The notes beneath the pieces are model-generated. The model did no database searches. It saw only the letters and a program-made list of their open reading frames with translations, and was not told where the DNA came from. Shown here one piece after another: positions 24,374 through 36,399 of a stretch of DNA of 64,000 nt. Position numbers and translations under genes: made by a program. Source of the stretch: Lonicera japonica (taxonomy: Eukaryota; Streptophyta; Magnoliopsida; Dipsacales; Caprifoliaceae). Within the stretch, counting starts at the first letter, position 1. Every line of letters begins with the position of its first letter. The stretch spans positions 4,712,001-4,776,000 of the forward strand of contig CM038468.1 of assembly GCA_021464415.1 (NCBI GenBank), in the 5' to 3' direction.

Positions 24374-27020
24374 TAGATAACCAAACTTGAGCAATCATTA
24401 GTAAAGCATAAGTGTGTTCCAATTATATTTTTTAATGAAAAAAGATATGATCCAATCATTAGTAGAGCATAGGTGTGTTCCAAACAATAGCATCTGGTGC
24501 TCTACAAGGGCAGTTTTATGAATTCATGAATTATTTACAAAGAGCATAAGCTCACATTTGTTTCTTATTTTATATATGTAATTCTTATATAATTTCACCT
24601 AGAGTTCAATATAATGGGTTTTATTTTATGGCCTTACTCCGTAATATTTTATAACTTTAACGACGGACTCATGTTTAATAAGGGGAAGTAATGCTAATTT
24701 CATAATTTAGTTTTACAATAAAGGACACTTTTCATAATATTAATTTATTGTAAGAAAAATGATAAATATTAGATGGACAAATATTCTCCTAATATAAACA
24801 TCTCTTAAACCTTTCTCTGAACAGTATTCTCTCCTACACAAGTAGATCAAATTTTTCTCTCTTTATAATTCTCTATACAATCAAAATTTTCTCTCTAAAA
24901 TTCTCTACACAATCTCAATGTCAATATGTCAATTTTCTATACACGATTTCACTTTCAGTTTTTATACTCGATTTTAGTTCGTCTTCTGTGTTCTTTGTTC
25001 ATTTTCTCTACAGGGTTGCTTTATTCTTCCTCAAGGTCTCTGATAGTTTATACACTGATTTTCGCTTATTTAATGAGAGATTTAGATAAGTATAAACTAC
25101 TAGTTGATCTGATGGTTTATACACTGATTTTCGCTTATTTAATGAGAGATCTAGATAAGTATAAACTACTAATTAGATAAGTTACAAATTAGATAAACTA
25201 ACAACTTTGTTAGATGACTACCACAACAGTTCTAATACAAATCTAACTTCTTGTTAAAATTAAATCGACAAATATTGCTCACTCTTTCCTCTGTGCTCTA
25301 ACTAATAATAATAATAATTAGATTTCTCCCATTTCTCAATTTTATAATTACAATTTAAAGATAACATAACTATAACAAGAAATAAAGATTGCCATCTCCC
25401 ATAATAAACCCATAGTAGAAAGTAAAATTATTACATAAATTGGATTGACAATAAATAAATAGTGATTTACACCAAAATCATGTTGTAATGGTTGAAAGTG
25501 AAAGTTTCATTGTGTATGGCCACGACATACATTATGAGAAAGCAGAGAAGTAACCAAAATGAGACTTTCATTTCACCACAACTTGATTCATATAATTTCT
25601 TAACAATCCTTTAATATTTTCTCTTAGAAGGCCTAATTCCAGAGCGGGAGGCGGGACAAAACAGTGGATGCCTTAATGCTGTTTAATCATAGAATTGATA
25701 AAAATATGTACAAAAATAAATTTTATCATTCAAATCAGAGACACCTTCTAAAAGGGACCAATTTATGAAGGACTCACCTGAGTCTAAAATATTGTTATAT
25801 ATGGCAAAAGAATAAACAAGAAGGGTATCATATCATACTTGAAATATCACAATATTAGTAGTAAAATATCATAAAATTTATGCAAAATGCTATATAATCG
25901 AAAAATGTGTTAAAAGTTGTAAATTAATTAATGTACTTAATCTCCACAACTGCACTATAATTTGGAGTAACAAATTAGAAGTGATTTAGGTTTATTTTTA
26001 TATGTCCTTTTAAGTTGTGGTTTTGAGAATTTCCTTTTTCCTCTAAGTAGCAATCTAATTCATATAGCTTGTCAGAATGTTCAACGATAATAATAAAAAT
26101 GATATAAGAAATTGATAACTAAAAGAAAAAGGATTATGGGGAAAAAAAATCTCGTATATGATCATATTTTTATGAAAGCTATAAGATAAGATATTTTAAT
26201 ACAAAATGAAACTTTTTTATTACCATAAATAATACCAAGCACAAAATTAGAATTAGTTACATGAGATTTGACATATGTACCCATATAAATTATATATTAC
26301 ATCATAATATATAACTATATATATATATATTGTAGATATGAATTGTTTCCTATCATAACTTATTTCCTAATTTTCTAATTACAACTTTTTTAATCATGAT
26401 TAGATTCACTGGGTAATGCAAAATGTCTGTACAAAATTATTATTATTATTTTTAAAATTTTGGTTGCAAAACTCTAATTATATTTAAAAAGTTTCACTGC
26501 AAACTTGAAGTGAAATTTGAAATTTATAAATTTGTCATAAAAATTCACAACTTGTAAAAGAATTAAAAAGAAAAAAAATATGTTACTATTTAGAAGTTCA
26601 CTACAAGTTTTTAAAAAATGCAGAGTGAATTTTAAAAATTAAATAGCAAAAATATGAATTTCATTGAAAATTATGAGTTTAACTACATGTATATATATGA
26701 AAAATAGTATAGTAAATTGTTTCCTAATTTGTATTTCTATATATCTTAATTGTAATATAAATTTTCAAGTATTCTAAAAAAGATTTGTTTATAATATTCA
26801 ATATAAGTTTTTTTTCCCCTTATTATTAAATAATGGTGTGATAAATGTTACCTTATTGTATTTCAAATTTTTAAAATTGAAAATAATGCTAAATGAGCAT
26901 TTGTGTCCACAACGATATATTGAGAAGAGAGAAAATTATATAACTAGATGATGACTTCAACACCTATTTCCTTCCCCTTTTATAATGGATAAAACTACTT
27001 CTAAAACATCTACCGACAAC
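24374..27020. repeat. Duplicated segment, unit 3 (second part)
   Basis: Non-coding. The stretch 24374-25890 is almost identical to unit 2 (6135-6258 and 7598-8843) apart from small indels, and less like unit 4 (56760-57943). The stretch 26430-26775 matches the window start (1-266). 26862-26930 matches unit 4 at 62215-62270. The segment ends at the ACAAC target copy (27016-27020) of Athila-1. No gene seen. Confidence 0.8.
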
Positions 27021-28683
27021 TGATAAACGCATAATATTGTCATGTATAAGCTCTTTCTCGGAGTCGCTTGACGCGCTTGTTGCATTAATTCTGCCTAATT
27101 ATTCACTTATCTCGAGATTAGTGTTTTAGCAAGTTTTGTATCTAATATCGTCTCGCTAGGTGTGCTTTTGTTGTGTTTCTATGTGTTTATAGGCATAGGA
27201 TGCAATGGTCTTTGAGGAAGTGATCAAGTGCTAGCCAAAAGCTCGCAAAAATGCTGATTTGGAGAAATTCCAGAAGCATGATCAATCATGGGTTCACCAT
27301 GATCGATCATGGTGAAAATCTTCAGCAGGCAGGATGACCCATGATTGATCATGGGTTAGCCATGATCGATCATGGCCTGGCGGGGACAGCCACAAACTTC
27401 TACTTTTTGCCCTTTTTTTTGGGATTATTGTTCCTAGATATTTTTCCTTGCTTAATTAATTAATTAAAGGACACCTTTAGCTATTGTTTTAGTCTAGAGG
27501 ATCAAGGGAGAGATTTTATTATTGATCTTGGACACAAGAGAGTTCTAGAGAGAAGGGAGAGTTAAAGTGTAACTTTTCTTCATTTTTCTCTTATAAGTTC
27601 TTGATTTGTAAGGATGACTTCTTCATATATAATATTTGTTCTTGCATTTATTATGGAGTAGGTTTTTTTTTACTAAGGTTACGGAGGTGGGTTGCGATAT
27701 AATTGTTGGTAATTAATTTCTCAATCCATGTTTAAAGTTTGTTAAATATTTGTGAATCATTATTCTTTCGAAATCCTTCATTCTACAATTTTTCTAGGTA
27801 TTTTCATTGTACGATTAGACTTTTCATGCCTTGTATGCTTAGTGCTTGTTGATTAATGAAAATATAACATATTTATATGGTTCTAAGAAGCTTGTAGCAC
27901 ATTTCCCCATCTAGGGGTTGTTGTTCCTTTTTGTAGAGAATACAAAGAGTTCTTAAATTCCATGGATGATTTATAAAATTTTTAATCTAGTTTTAGCATT
28001 GCTTAATGATATTTGAGTGCTTTGTACACTTTTTGTGATATGTAGACTCATTATTGTCTTTCTAAAGTAATAATTGGCTAGTTGATGATTTTATTCCATA
28101 AACTTCTTTCCGTGTCATTGTGATGATTCACTACTTAATTTTCATTCTTTTAAACCATGAGATTTCACATACATGCTTAATATAAAACCTTGTTTCGATA
28201 AGCCTACCATCACTACCTTGGATTAGCTTTAATGGTAATGGGTTGCCTAGCTTCACACCCGTGGCTAAGAGATATATATGATAGCTTCGTCTTTGGTGGA
28301 ATTTTGTGATATTCTCTCTTGATATAGCTTTGACCCGGGAATGAGTTGCCTAGCTTCGCACCTTTGCTATTGAGAGTCATCACAATGTTCCCACTTATGA
28401 CAACTTTGTGTTGAAATCTATGTATGAGATTGCAATTACCGTTTATCGTATCGCAACTATCCTCCACATACCTTAGTACTTTCTTATTAATTTTCACAAC
28501 CAATTTACATTTTCGTTGTTTCACAACAAATCCAACTTACAAAATCAGAAAACCATTTAATCCGTAATCTATTCCATTCCTTTTCTACTATCCCTGTGGT
28601 TCAACACTCGGACTTTCGAGACTTTATTACAACTTGACGTGCCTGCACTGGGGCTAACACAACGCGGTTTTCCAGCTGCGTCA
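27021..28683 (+). mobile_element. 5' LTR of Athila-1
   Basis: 1663 bp, TGATAAACGC ... GCTGCGTCA. Matches 49286-50949 along its whole length. It carries four palindromes at 27276-27376, two of them decayed. A TTTATAGG motif near 27186 is a weak TATA candidate upstream of the palindromes. Confidence 0.93.
27276..27376. repeat. Palindrome ladder in Athila-1 5' LTR
   Basis: Four copies of the 16-bp palindrome CCATGATCGATCATGG (edges vary) at 27276, 27297, 27339 and 27360, so steps are 21, 42 and 21 bp. The first and third carry one central transition each (CG to CA, CG to TG). The 3' LTR has the unmutated CG at the same positions. Confidence 0.92.
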
Positions 28684-28689
28684 AGTTTT

Positions 28690-28707
28690 TGGCGCCGTTG
28701 CGGGGGA
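28690..28707 (+). other. Primer-binding site of Athila-1
   Basis: TGGCGCCGTTGCGGGGGA begins six bases after the LTR. It is the TGGCGCCGTTGCCGGGGA-type site found in Athila elements (tRNA-Asp type primer) with one change. Confidence 0.85.
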
Positions 28708-28902
28708 TTAGGCAAAAGGCGAATTCCGGATTTTGTATAAAACCATTCTTTGTAAGTATCTCTCCATTTAATTAATTTATTTTTCTCTCTTATTCTTGTT
28801 TGATTTTGTAGAGTTTTCGATGAGCTAGTCGAATAGTTTTCCAAGCCTATGCAAGGATAATTGTTTGTGGACATTCGAATTAGCCCTCCCCCTTCACCAA
28901 GA

Positions 28903-30639
28903 ATGGAAAATCAAGATAGAGCGGTAGATCATGAGAGCGATAACGAAGGGGAAGGTGCCAACAATGTTCCTCCGATTAGGACCATGAGGGACTATCTTCA
29001 ATTGCCTCGGGCAACTTTCAACTCATGCATCGTACTTCCCACCGGTCAAGCGAGAGCTTTCTTTTTCAAACCGGATATGCTTCAACATATCCCTTCTTTT
29101 CATGGTATGGAGTCTGAAAACCCATACTTGCATTTGAAAGACTTTGAAGAAGTCTGCTCCATATTTCGTGAGGTAAATATTGATGAGGATGTCATGCGAT
29201 TAAAACTCTTTCCTTTCTCCCTAAAAGATAAAGGAAAAATTTGGCTAAACGCTCAAAGACCGCAATCGATTTGGTGTTGGCAAGAGCTCCAAGCAATTTC
29301 TAAAAAAATTCTTTCCCGTTCATAGAACCAATGCTTTAAGAAGAGCGATATCTAATTTTTTGCCAAAAGATAATGAAACTTTTTATAAGTGTTGGGAAAG
29401 ATACAAAGAGCTCTTAAATGCATGCCCTCACCATGGTCACAAAACTTAGAGCCTTGTTAGTTTTTCTATGAATCCCTCACCCCTGATATGAGTATTTTTG
29501 TTGAGACCATGTGTAATGGTCAATTCTTGAGCAAGAATCCCGATGAGGCTTTGTTATATTTTGATGAACTAGCGGAAGGTGCCCAAAATTAGAACACCTA
29601 TACCGAAGAGCCAAAAGCCAAAACTCAAGGAAAGGGTGGGTTGTACCAAGTATCCAACGAGGATGACATGGGTGCAAGATTGTTCCAATTTTCTAAGAAA
29701 GTAGAGGCAATGGAGGCAAGTAAGCTTAGAGAGGTCAATGTAGTATCCTTGAGTCAGTTATGTGTCATTTGTGAAAACTCGGGACACATTACTGAGGATT
29801 GCCTTACTATTTCCGCTTTCTGGAAAGTCCTCAAAAATTTCGCCCAAGTCAATGCTTTGAATCAGTACAACCAAAACCGAAACCAAAACGACCCTTATTC
29901 TCAAAGGTACAACGAGGAATGGAAGAATCACCTCAAGTTCAGTTGGGGAGAAAATCAAAGTCAGAACCACAACCAATATCATCAAAACCAAAGGCAACAA
30001 CAACCTCAAAACTTTTTTGCTCCACCTCAGAATCAAAATCCCAACCAAAACCTAGAAGCTTTGTTGAGATCATTTGTAGATAAGACGGATCGTGATGTGG
30101 GTGAGTTAAAAACTTAAATGTCTAAACTCACCACCGCCCTAGCTACCCAAGAGAAGGGAAAATTCTCATCTCAACCTTTAGTTAATCCTAGAAGCCAAGT
30201 TCAAGTCATAGAGGGAGGAGAGTCTAGCACCAAGTTAGAAAAACTCAAATCTATCACAATCCTAAGGAGTGGGAAGGAGGTAGACAAAACTATTGTTCCT
30301 AAAATCCCCAAGGTGGCGGACATAGTTGAGCCTACGAGTGTTGAGAAAATGAAGGTTGAGAAGGTTGTGAGTGAAGAGAAGAAGAGAGAGGAAAATAGAC
30401 AAGGAAAGGAGGATCTCAAAAAAATCAAAAATGGGATCAAAGTCCCATTCCCGGAGAGATTAAACCAACCATCCAAATCTAATACCAAGATTTTGGATGT
30501 CTTTAAGCAAGTGAAAATCAACATTCCATTGCTTGACGCAGTCAAGCAAATACCTTCGTATGCTAAGTTCCTCAAGGACTTATGTACTACCAAACGAAGG
30601 TTGAATGTCAAGAAAAGGCCTTTATGGTGGAGCAAGTGA
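28903..30639 (+). pseudogene. Athila-1 gag, degenerate
   Basis: The likely start is ATG at 28903 (MENQDRAVDHESD). A retrotransposon gag domain follows: RTMRDYL, SCIVLP, IPSFHGMESENPYLHLKDFEEVC, LKLFPFSLKDKGKIWL. A frameshift near 29310 and stops near 29448 and 29590 break it. The frame is recovered at 29641 with a CCHC knuckle (CVICENSGHITEDC, about 29764-29805), then a Gln/Asn-rich stretch and a charged linker (30118-30639) leading without a gap into protease. Gag would assemble the particle and bind RNA; this copy cannot. Confidence 0.88.
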
Positions 30640-33600
30640 GCTCCATCATGCAGGGCACGAGAGCTCCCCAAGTTCAAAGACCCCGGTTGTCCCACAATTT
30701 CGTGTGTCATAGGAAATTGTAGGATAAAAAATGCTTTGCTAGATTTGGGAGCAAGCATGAACGTGCTCCCATATTCGGTTTATCAACAATTGGGGTTGGG
30801 TGAGTTGAAATCGACAAGGGTTACAATCCAATTAGAGGACCGATCCGTTAAGATCCTAAGAGGGATAGTCGAGGATGTACTTGTCCAAATCGACAAGTTT
30901 TATTTTTCGGTTTATTTTATCATCCTCGACATGCAACCTGTGTCGAATCCTATTAACGAGATTCTGGTAATCCTCGGACGACCATTTCTTGCTACTTCTA
31001 ATGCTATAATAAATTGCAAGAACGAAATAGTGAAATTAGCTTTTGGAAACATGACTCTGGAGCTAAACGTGTTCTCTTTGAGCAATCAAAGAGATGACGG
31101 TGATGAAGAGAAAAGTGAACACGTGAATATGATAGAGTCATGTATCCAAGACCACTTTATGGCAAATTTTGAATCGGAGTCAACGGAAGGTTATCTAACC
31201 ACTTCCGATGAACCCGAGGATTGTATACAAGTGTTTTCTTTGTTTAACAAACATGTTGACATCTCGGAGAAAGAGGAAAACACACCAACTTCTAAACAAA
31301 AGCTTGAAGGGAAAATGGAACTCAAGCCATTACCTAGCAACTTGAAGTATGCCTTTTTGGGAGTTCAGACACTTACTTCGTCATCATCTCGTCCGATCTT
31401 TCGAATGACCAAGAGGTAAGGTTGGTTCATTTGCTTGGTAAATACAAAAAAGCTTTTGGTTGGACTCTTACCGACCTCCAAGGAATAAGCCCATTAATTT
31501 GTACACATAAAATTCACTTGGAGGATGGGGCAAAAACATCAAGGCAATTTCAACGCCGGTTAAATCCTAATATGCAAGAAGTGGTTAGGAATGAGTTGTT
31601 GAAACTGTTAGATGCAAAGATCATCCATCCAATCTTGGATAGTAAATGGGTTAGTCCAACACAAGTGGTACCTAAAAAATCGGGTCTTACGGTAGTCAAG
31701 AACGAATCAAACGAGTTGATTCCACAAAGAATCACTACTCGGTGGCGAATGTGTATTGACTACCATAAACTCAATGAGGCAACTCGTAAAGATCATTTTT
31801 CACTTCCCTTCTTGGATCAAACGTTAGAGAGGGTAGCGGGTCATGAATATTACTCGTTCCTTGATGGTTTTTTCGGGTACAATTAAATTGAGATTGACCT
31901 AGATGATCAAGAAAAGACCACCTTTACTTGTCCCTTTGCTACCTTCGCTTATCGAAGAATGCCCTTTGGTCTATGTAATGCACCGGCCACTTTCCAACGG
32001 TGTATGCTAAGTATTTTTAGCGATATGGTGAAAAGAACTTTGGAAGTTTTTATGGATGACTTTACCGTCTATGGTAATTCATTCGATAATTGCTTGACTA
32101 ACCTGGAATAGGTTTCGAAAAGATGCGTGGAAAAATAATTGGTGTTAAATTGGGAGAAGTGCCACTTTATGGTTACCAAGGGTATTGTATTGGGGCACAT
32201 CATTTCGTCAGAAGGAATTGAAGTTGACAAAGCAAAGATCGAATTGATTGCCAAACTTCCTACGCCCAAGAATGTAAAAGATGTCCGGTCTTTTCTAGGA
32301 CATGCCGGCTTCTATCGGAGGTTTATCAAGAACTTCAATTCAATTTCCAAGCTGATGTGCAATCTACTCCTTAAAGATGCACCATTTGAACGGGATGCTA
32401 AGTGTGAAGAAGCCTTTATCTCTCTGAAGCATGTGATCACTACCGCGCCAATTATGCAAACACCGGACTGGAGCTTGCCCTTCGAGCTCATGTGTGATGC
32501 GAGCGATTATGCGGTTGGAGCGGTTCTTGGTCAACAAAAAGACAGGAAACCGAGTGTAATATATTATGCAAGCAGAACTTTGAATGATGCACAAATGAAT
32601 TACACCACGACAGAGAAAGAGCTTCTGGCAATTGTCTTCGCCTTGGACAAGTTTTGATCCTATTTGATAGGATCGCCCATTGTTATTTTCACGGATCACG
32701 CGGCGTTGAAGTACCTGTTCACAAAGAAGGATGCCAAGTTGCGGCTTCTTAGGTGGATACTTCTGTTGCAAGAGTTTTATTTAAGCATCAAGGATAAAAA
32801 GGGAGTCGAGAACGTGGTGGCCGATCATCTGTCTCGACTCACTTTTACGAACAACATCGAAGAAAGCCCGATCCAAGATTCGTTTCCAGACGAGCAATTG
32901 TTAGCAATCTTAACACTCCCATGGTATGTAGACATTGTAAATTATCTTGTAACCCACAAGATACCAAAATCATGGGGCGCACAAGACAGACAAAGATTCT
33001 TGAGCGAAGTGAGTCGATTCTATTGGGATGAACCTTACCTGTTTAAATTTTGTGCGGATCAGATTATCCGACGGTGCATTCCAGATGAAGAAGTGGAAAG
33101 AGTTCTGTCCTCCTGCCATTCTGAAGCTTGTGAAGGATACTTCTCGGCAAAGAAGACTATCGCTAAGATTTTGCAAAGCGGACTGTACTGGCCGTTGCTC
33201 TTTAAGGACGCGCAACATTTTTGCAAGGCATGTCAAAGATGCCAAATGCTTGGAGGGATCTCCAACAGGAATATGATGCCACTCAACCCAATTCTGATGA
33301 TTGAAATCTTTGATTGCTAGGGCATCGACTTTATGGGACCATTCTCATCCTCCTACGGCAATCTTTATATTCTAGTTGCCGTAGACTATGTTTCAAAATG
33401 GGTGGAAGCCCAAGCCTGCAAGAAAAACGATCACAGAGTGGTGATCCTATTTTTGAAAGAACACATTCTTGCACGTTTTGGTACCCCCAAGGCAATAATA
33501 AGCGATGGCGGTACTTACTTTTGCAATAGACTATTTTAATCATTAATGCAAAAGTATGGTGTAAACCACAAAGTATCGCTCGCTTGTCACCCTCAAACTA

Positions 33601-34157
33601 ATGGTCAAGCCGAGTTGGCAAATAGGGAGATCAAGCAGATTCTAGAGAAAACGGTAAATCCGAACCGCAAGGATTGGTCGTTAAGACTGACCAATGCACT
33701 TTGGGCTTACCATACAGCGTATAAAACAACTCTAGATATGTCTCCCTATCGCATTATGTACGAAAAACCATGTCATTTGCCAGTAGAGTTGGAACACAAA
33801 TCATACTGGGCAACTAAGATGGTTAACTATGATTTAGAAAAAGCCGGGCTCGACCGTAAGTTACAAGTTGATGAAATTAAGGAATTGAGGAGAGATGCTT
33901 ATGATAATGCGAAGATAAGCAAGGAACGTGCCAAAAATTTTCATGATAAATCCATTTTGAGAAAAGAATTCAAACTTGGACACAAAGTTCTTGTTTATGA
34001 CACTCATCTGCATCTCTTCCCGGGAAAGTTGAAGTCTCGTTAGACCGGCCCATACATTGTTCGCCATGTATTTCCTTTTGGGGCTGTGAAAATTGAGGAT
34101 CCCAAAACTGGCTTCGTGTTCAAAGTGAACGGACAACGCCTTAAGCCGTTTTTGTAA
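30640..34157 (+). pseudogene. Athila-1 pol, degenerate
   Basis: Aspartic protease at about 30736-31080 (LDLGASMNVLPYS, ILGRPFLAT). Reverse transcriptase at about 31480-32350 (VPKKSG, CIDYHKLNE, PFGLCNAPATFQRCM, active site FMDDF at about 32053). RNase H at about 32480-32850 (MCDASDYAVGAVLGQ, TEKELLAIVFALDKF, FTDHAAL). Integrase from about 33110 (HHCC part ending CKACQRC; core GIDFMGP, SDGGTYF, QAELANREIK). No chromodomain. Stops interrupt at about 31885, 32110, 32137, 32655 (TGA), 33318 (TAG for Trp), 33537 and 34041 (TAG for Trp), so no full enzyme can be made. The frame otherwise stays aligned with Athila-2 pol. Confidence 0.92.
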
Positions 34158-34375
34158 TTCCCACCCCGAGAGGATTCCACCCCTCTCAAAAAGCCGACTT
34201 ACGCCTAACAAGCATGGGTCGATTTTGTAAATAATGTTTTTGTTAGTATTTTTTAGTTTCAGGAATTTTTATCGGAGATTCGGGTGTCATTGGGAATGAA
34301 CGGATCAAGTTGAGGGGAGCCATAAGGTGTTGTAGAGCAAAGCATGCAAGAAATTTTTTTTCTTGGCAGATTGGT

Positions 34376-34580
34376 CCATGATCGGTCATGGTGGAAAAAT
34401 TTTCAGGACAGTTTAAGGCATGATCGATCATGGGAATTCCATGATCGATCATGGTAGTCATAGAGCTGGGCAGTGGGCAGCATGATCGATCATGGTCCAA
34501 CCATGATCGATCATTATACAAAAAATTGGCTGGGTAGTTTAACCGATGATCGATCATGGGTTGACCATGATCGATCATGG
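34376..34580. repeat. Palindrome ladder upstream of env-position ORF
   Basis: Seven copies of CCATGATCGATCATGG (some imperfect) start at 34376, 34418, 34439, 34480, 34501, 34544 and 34565. Steps are 42, 21, 41, 21, 43 and 21 bp, so the sites fall on a ladder of about 21 bp with every third rung occupied by a different spacer. It lies in the 0.7-kb gap between pol and the env-position ORF. Confidence 0.92.
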
Positions 34581-34874
34581 TCCCGTTTTAAAACAGGGGA
34601 ACCGTATCCCAAACCCCCATTTCTCATTTCCCCCTTGCCAAATCCTCTCCAAACCCTAGCCCCTTCTCTCCCATTCTTCCCAAATCCTCCCCACACACCA
34701 TTTCCATCCTTCCTCACCTAGAATCAACCATCAAATCTTTCAATTTCAAGCCCCCATTACCAAACCCATCTCAAACTCCATTTTTCCCTCTCTTCTCACC
34801 AATTTCGAGCCCTAGCAACCCACATCTCAAAATTTCTCATCCATTCATCCTCTAAAGCATCAAAATACTCTTTT

Positions 34875-36074
34875 ATGGCTTCTTTTAACCCTCCCACCAA
34901 GCCGGTTGTCATTCAAGCCGCAAGGGGCGGCTATCGCGAATTCCAGAGCCGCCAAGAATTTGAATGGTGGAACTATGTCTTCAAGACGAGGACGGTAGTG
35001 ATAGAAGAGGCCAGTCTACATCGGTACACTAGACGATTTCCCACAAAGAGCAACTTTTAAGCGGAATTCGGGATGGATTAACTACTTGCGAGAACAAGGT
35101 AATTAATGTAATATCACTATTTGTCGTGAATTTGTTGCAAATTTAATTCAAGTTTCAAATACATTGTACACATATGTTGCTCATGTTCGTGGGAAGACAG
35201 TCGATTTTAATCTTGAGGTGTTAAGTGAAATCACGGGAATCGCGGCTTTGCCACACAATGCCTATGACCTACCCTATTCGGATGGTACCAACTATGTAGA
35301 GCCATTGGCTAACGATTTAGCCTCATTTTTAGCCGGTAGACCCATGGAATGGATTGGGACCCAATTTCATAGGAGCAACTTATACGATAGCCTTAGGACG
35401 TTGTGGCTAGTAATTGCCAATGCTTTGGACCCGACCTCTCATATCCAGCACCTCTACCCGTCTCAAGCGAACGTACTGTACGCAATAGCAACGAACAAAC
35501 GCTGTTGTTGTTACGACACATTATTGGGCGAATCGCGAGAATCATAGATTTGGTCACCCACAATGAGGCAATTAAGTTCGGGTCTTTGATTACTCGTGTA
35601 TGTCTGCGAGCAGGTGTAAATGAGAGGGATGAGGATGAGAAGAAAATGCCTCGAGCGCCACTCAACAGGTCTACCTAAACTCGAGCTGCTAGTCAATTGA
35701 GGAATAGGCCAAGTTCTTCCACAACTGCACCACCACCGGGTGATGATGAGGAAAAGGGTGTAGAAGAAGAAGGAGCGGATGTTCTGGGTCCTTCGAGGCG
35801 TAGAAGAAGAGAAAGCTCTAGGCCGGTAGATGACAACAGGGAGTTCATGAGAGAGCAGTTCGAGCAGATGACTGCTTTGATGCAAACTAGGTTCGCCAGC
35901 ATAAATGAGAGGGTTGAGATTATGGTGCTACGACAGGATCGTTTGGAGGCGGACATAGCTGCCCAAGTCAAAGCTCGAGTTCAGGCACAGATGGTGACTC
36001 AGCAGGAGTTCATACGCCAGCAATTCGAGGCGTTGTATGGTCGTTTTCCCCCACCCCCACCTCCCAATATGTGA
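34875..36074 (+). pseudogene. Athila-1 env-position ORF, degenerate
   Basis: Begins ATGGCTTCTTTTAACCCTCC and encodes a protein family found downstream of pol in Athila-type elements (putative plant transposon protein domain). Visible pieces are QEFEWWNYVFK, TYVAHVRGKTVDFNLEVLSEITGI, GTNYVEPLANDL, FLAGRPMEWIG and LWLVIANALDPTSH. A second part follows with GRIARIIDLVTHNEAIKFGSLITRVCLRAG, an acidic stretch, a coiled coil (about 35840-36030) and a proline run near the C-terminus. A 1-base deletion near 35030, a stop near 35107, a frameshift near 35515 and a stop near 35676 break it. I see no signal peptide or membrane segment, so an envelope role is not supported. Function unknown. A better copy is at 57971. 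Confidence 0.8.
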
Positions 36075-36399
36075 TGATGTTGCTTAACCTGGAAACTCTT
36101 TAATTAGTTATATTTATGCTTAGTTTTAATTTATTTCTTTTGGGTTGTAGTAGAATTCAGAAATGATGTTAACTTTAGAACGTGGTTTTAATGGTTGAAT
36201 GTTATGGTTTTTGCTAATAGATTCTAATTCTAACCTCTTTTTTTGTATAGTTGTTGTTTATCTCTTATTTTTGTCTCATAGAAAGTAAAGCCAAAGTAGC
36301 CTGTCCGTGCATTTTCTTGTTCTCTTTTCATTGAGGACAATGTTTCTTTCAAGTTGAGGGGGGTACGTTATTTTGTTTTGGCTTGCTTTTGTCTATTTC

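Noticed and set aside
27276..27376. Regularly spaced palindromes resembling a CRISPR-like array
   Set aside because: Plant retrotransposon context, 5-bp linkers too short for spacers, and no associated genes.
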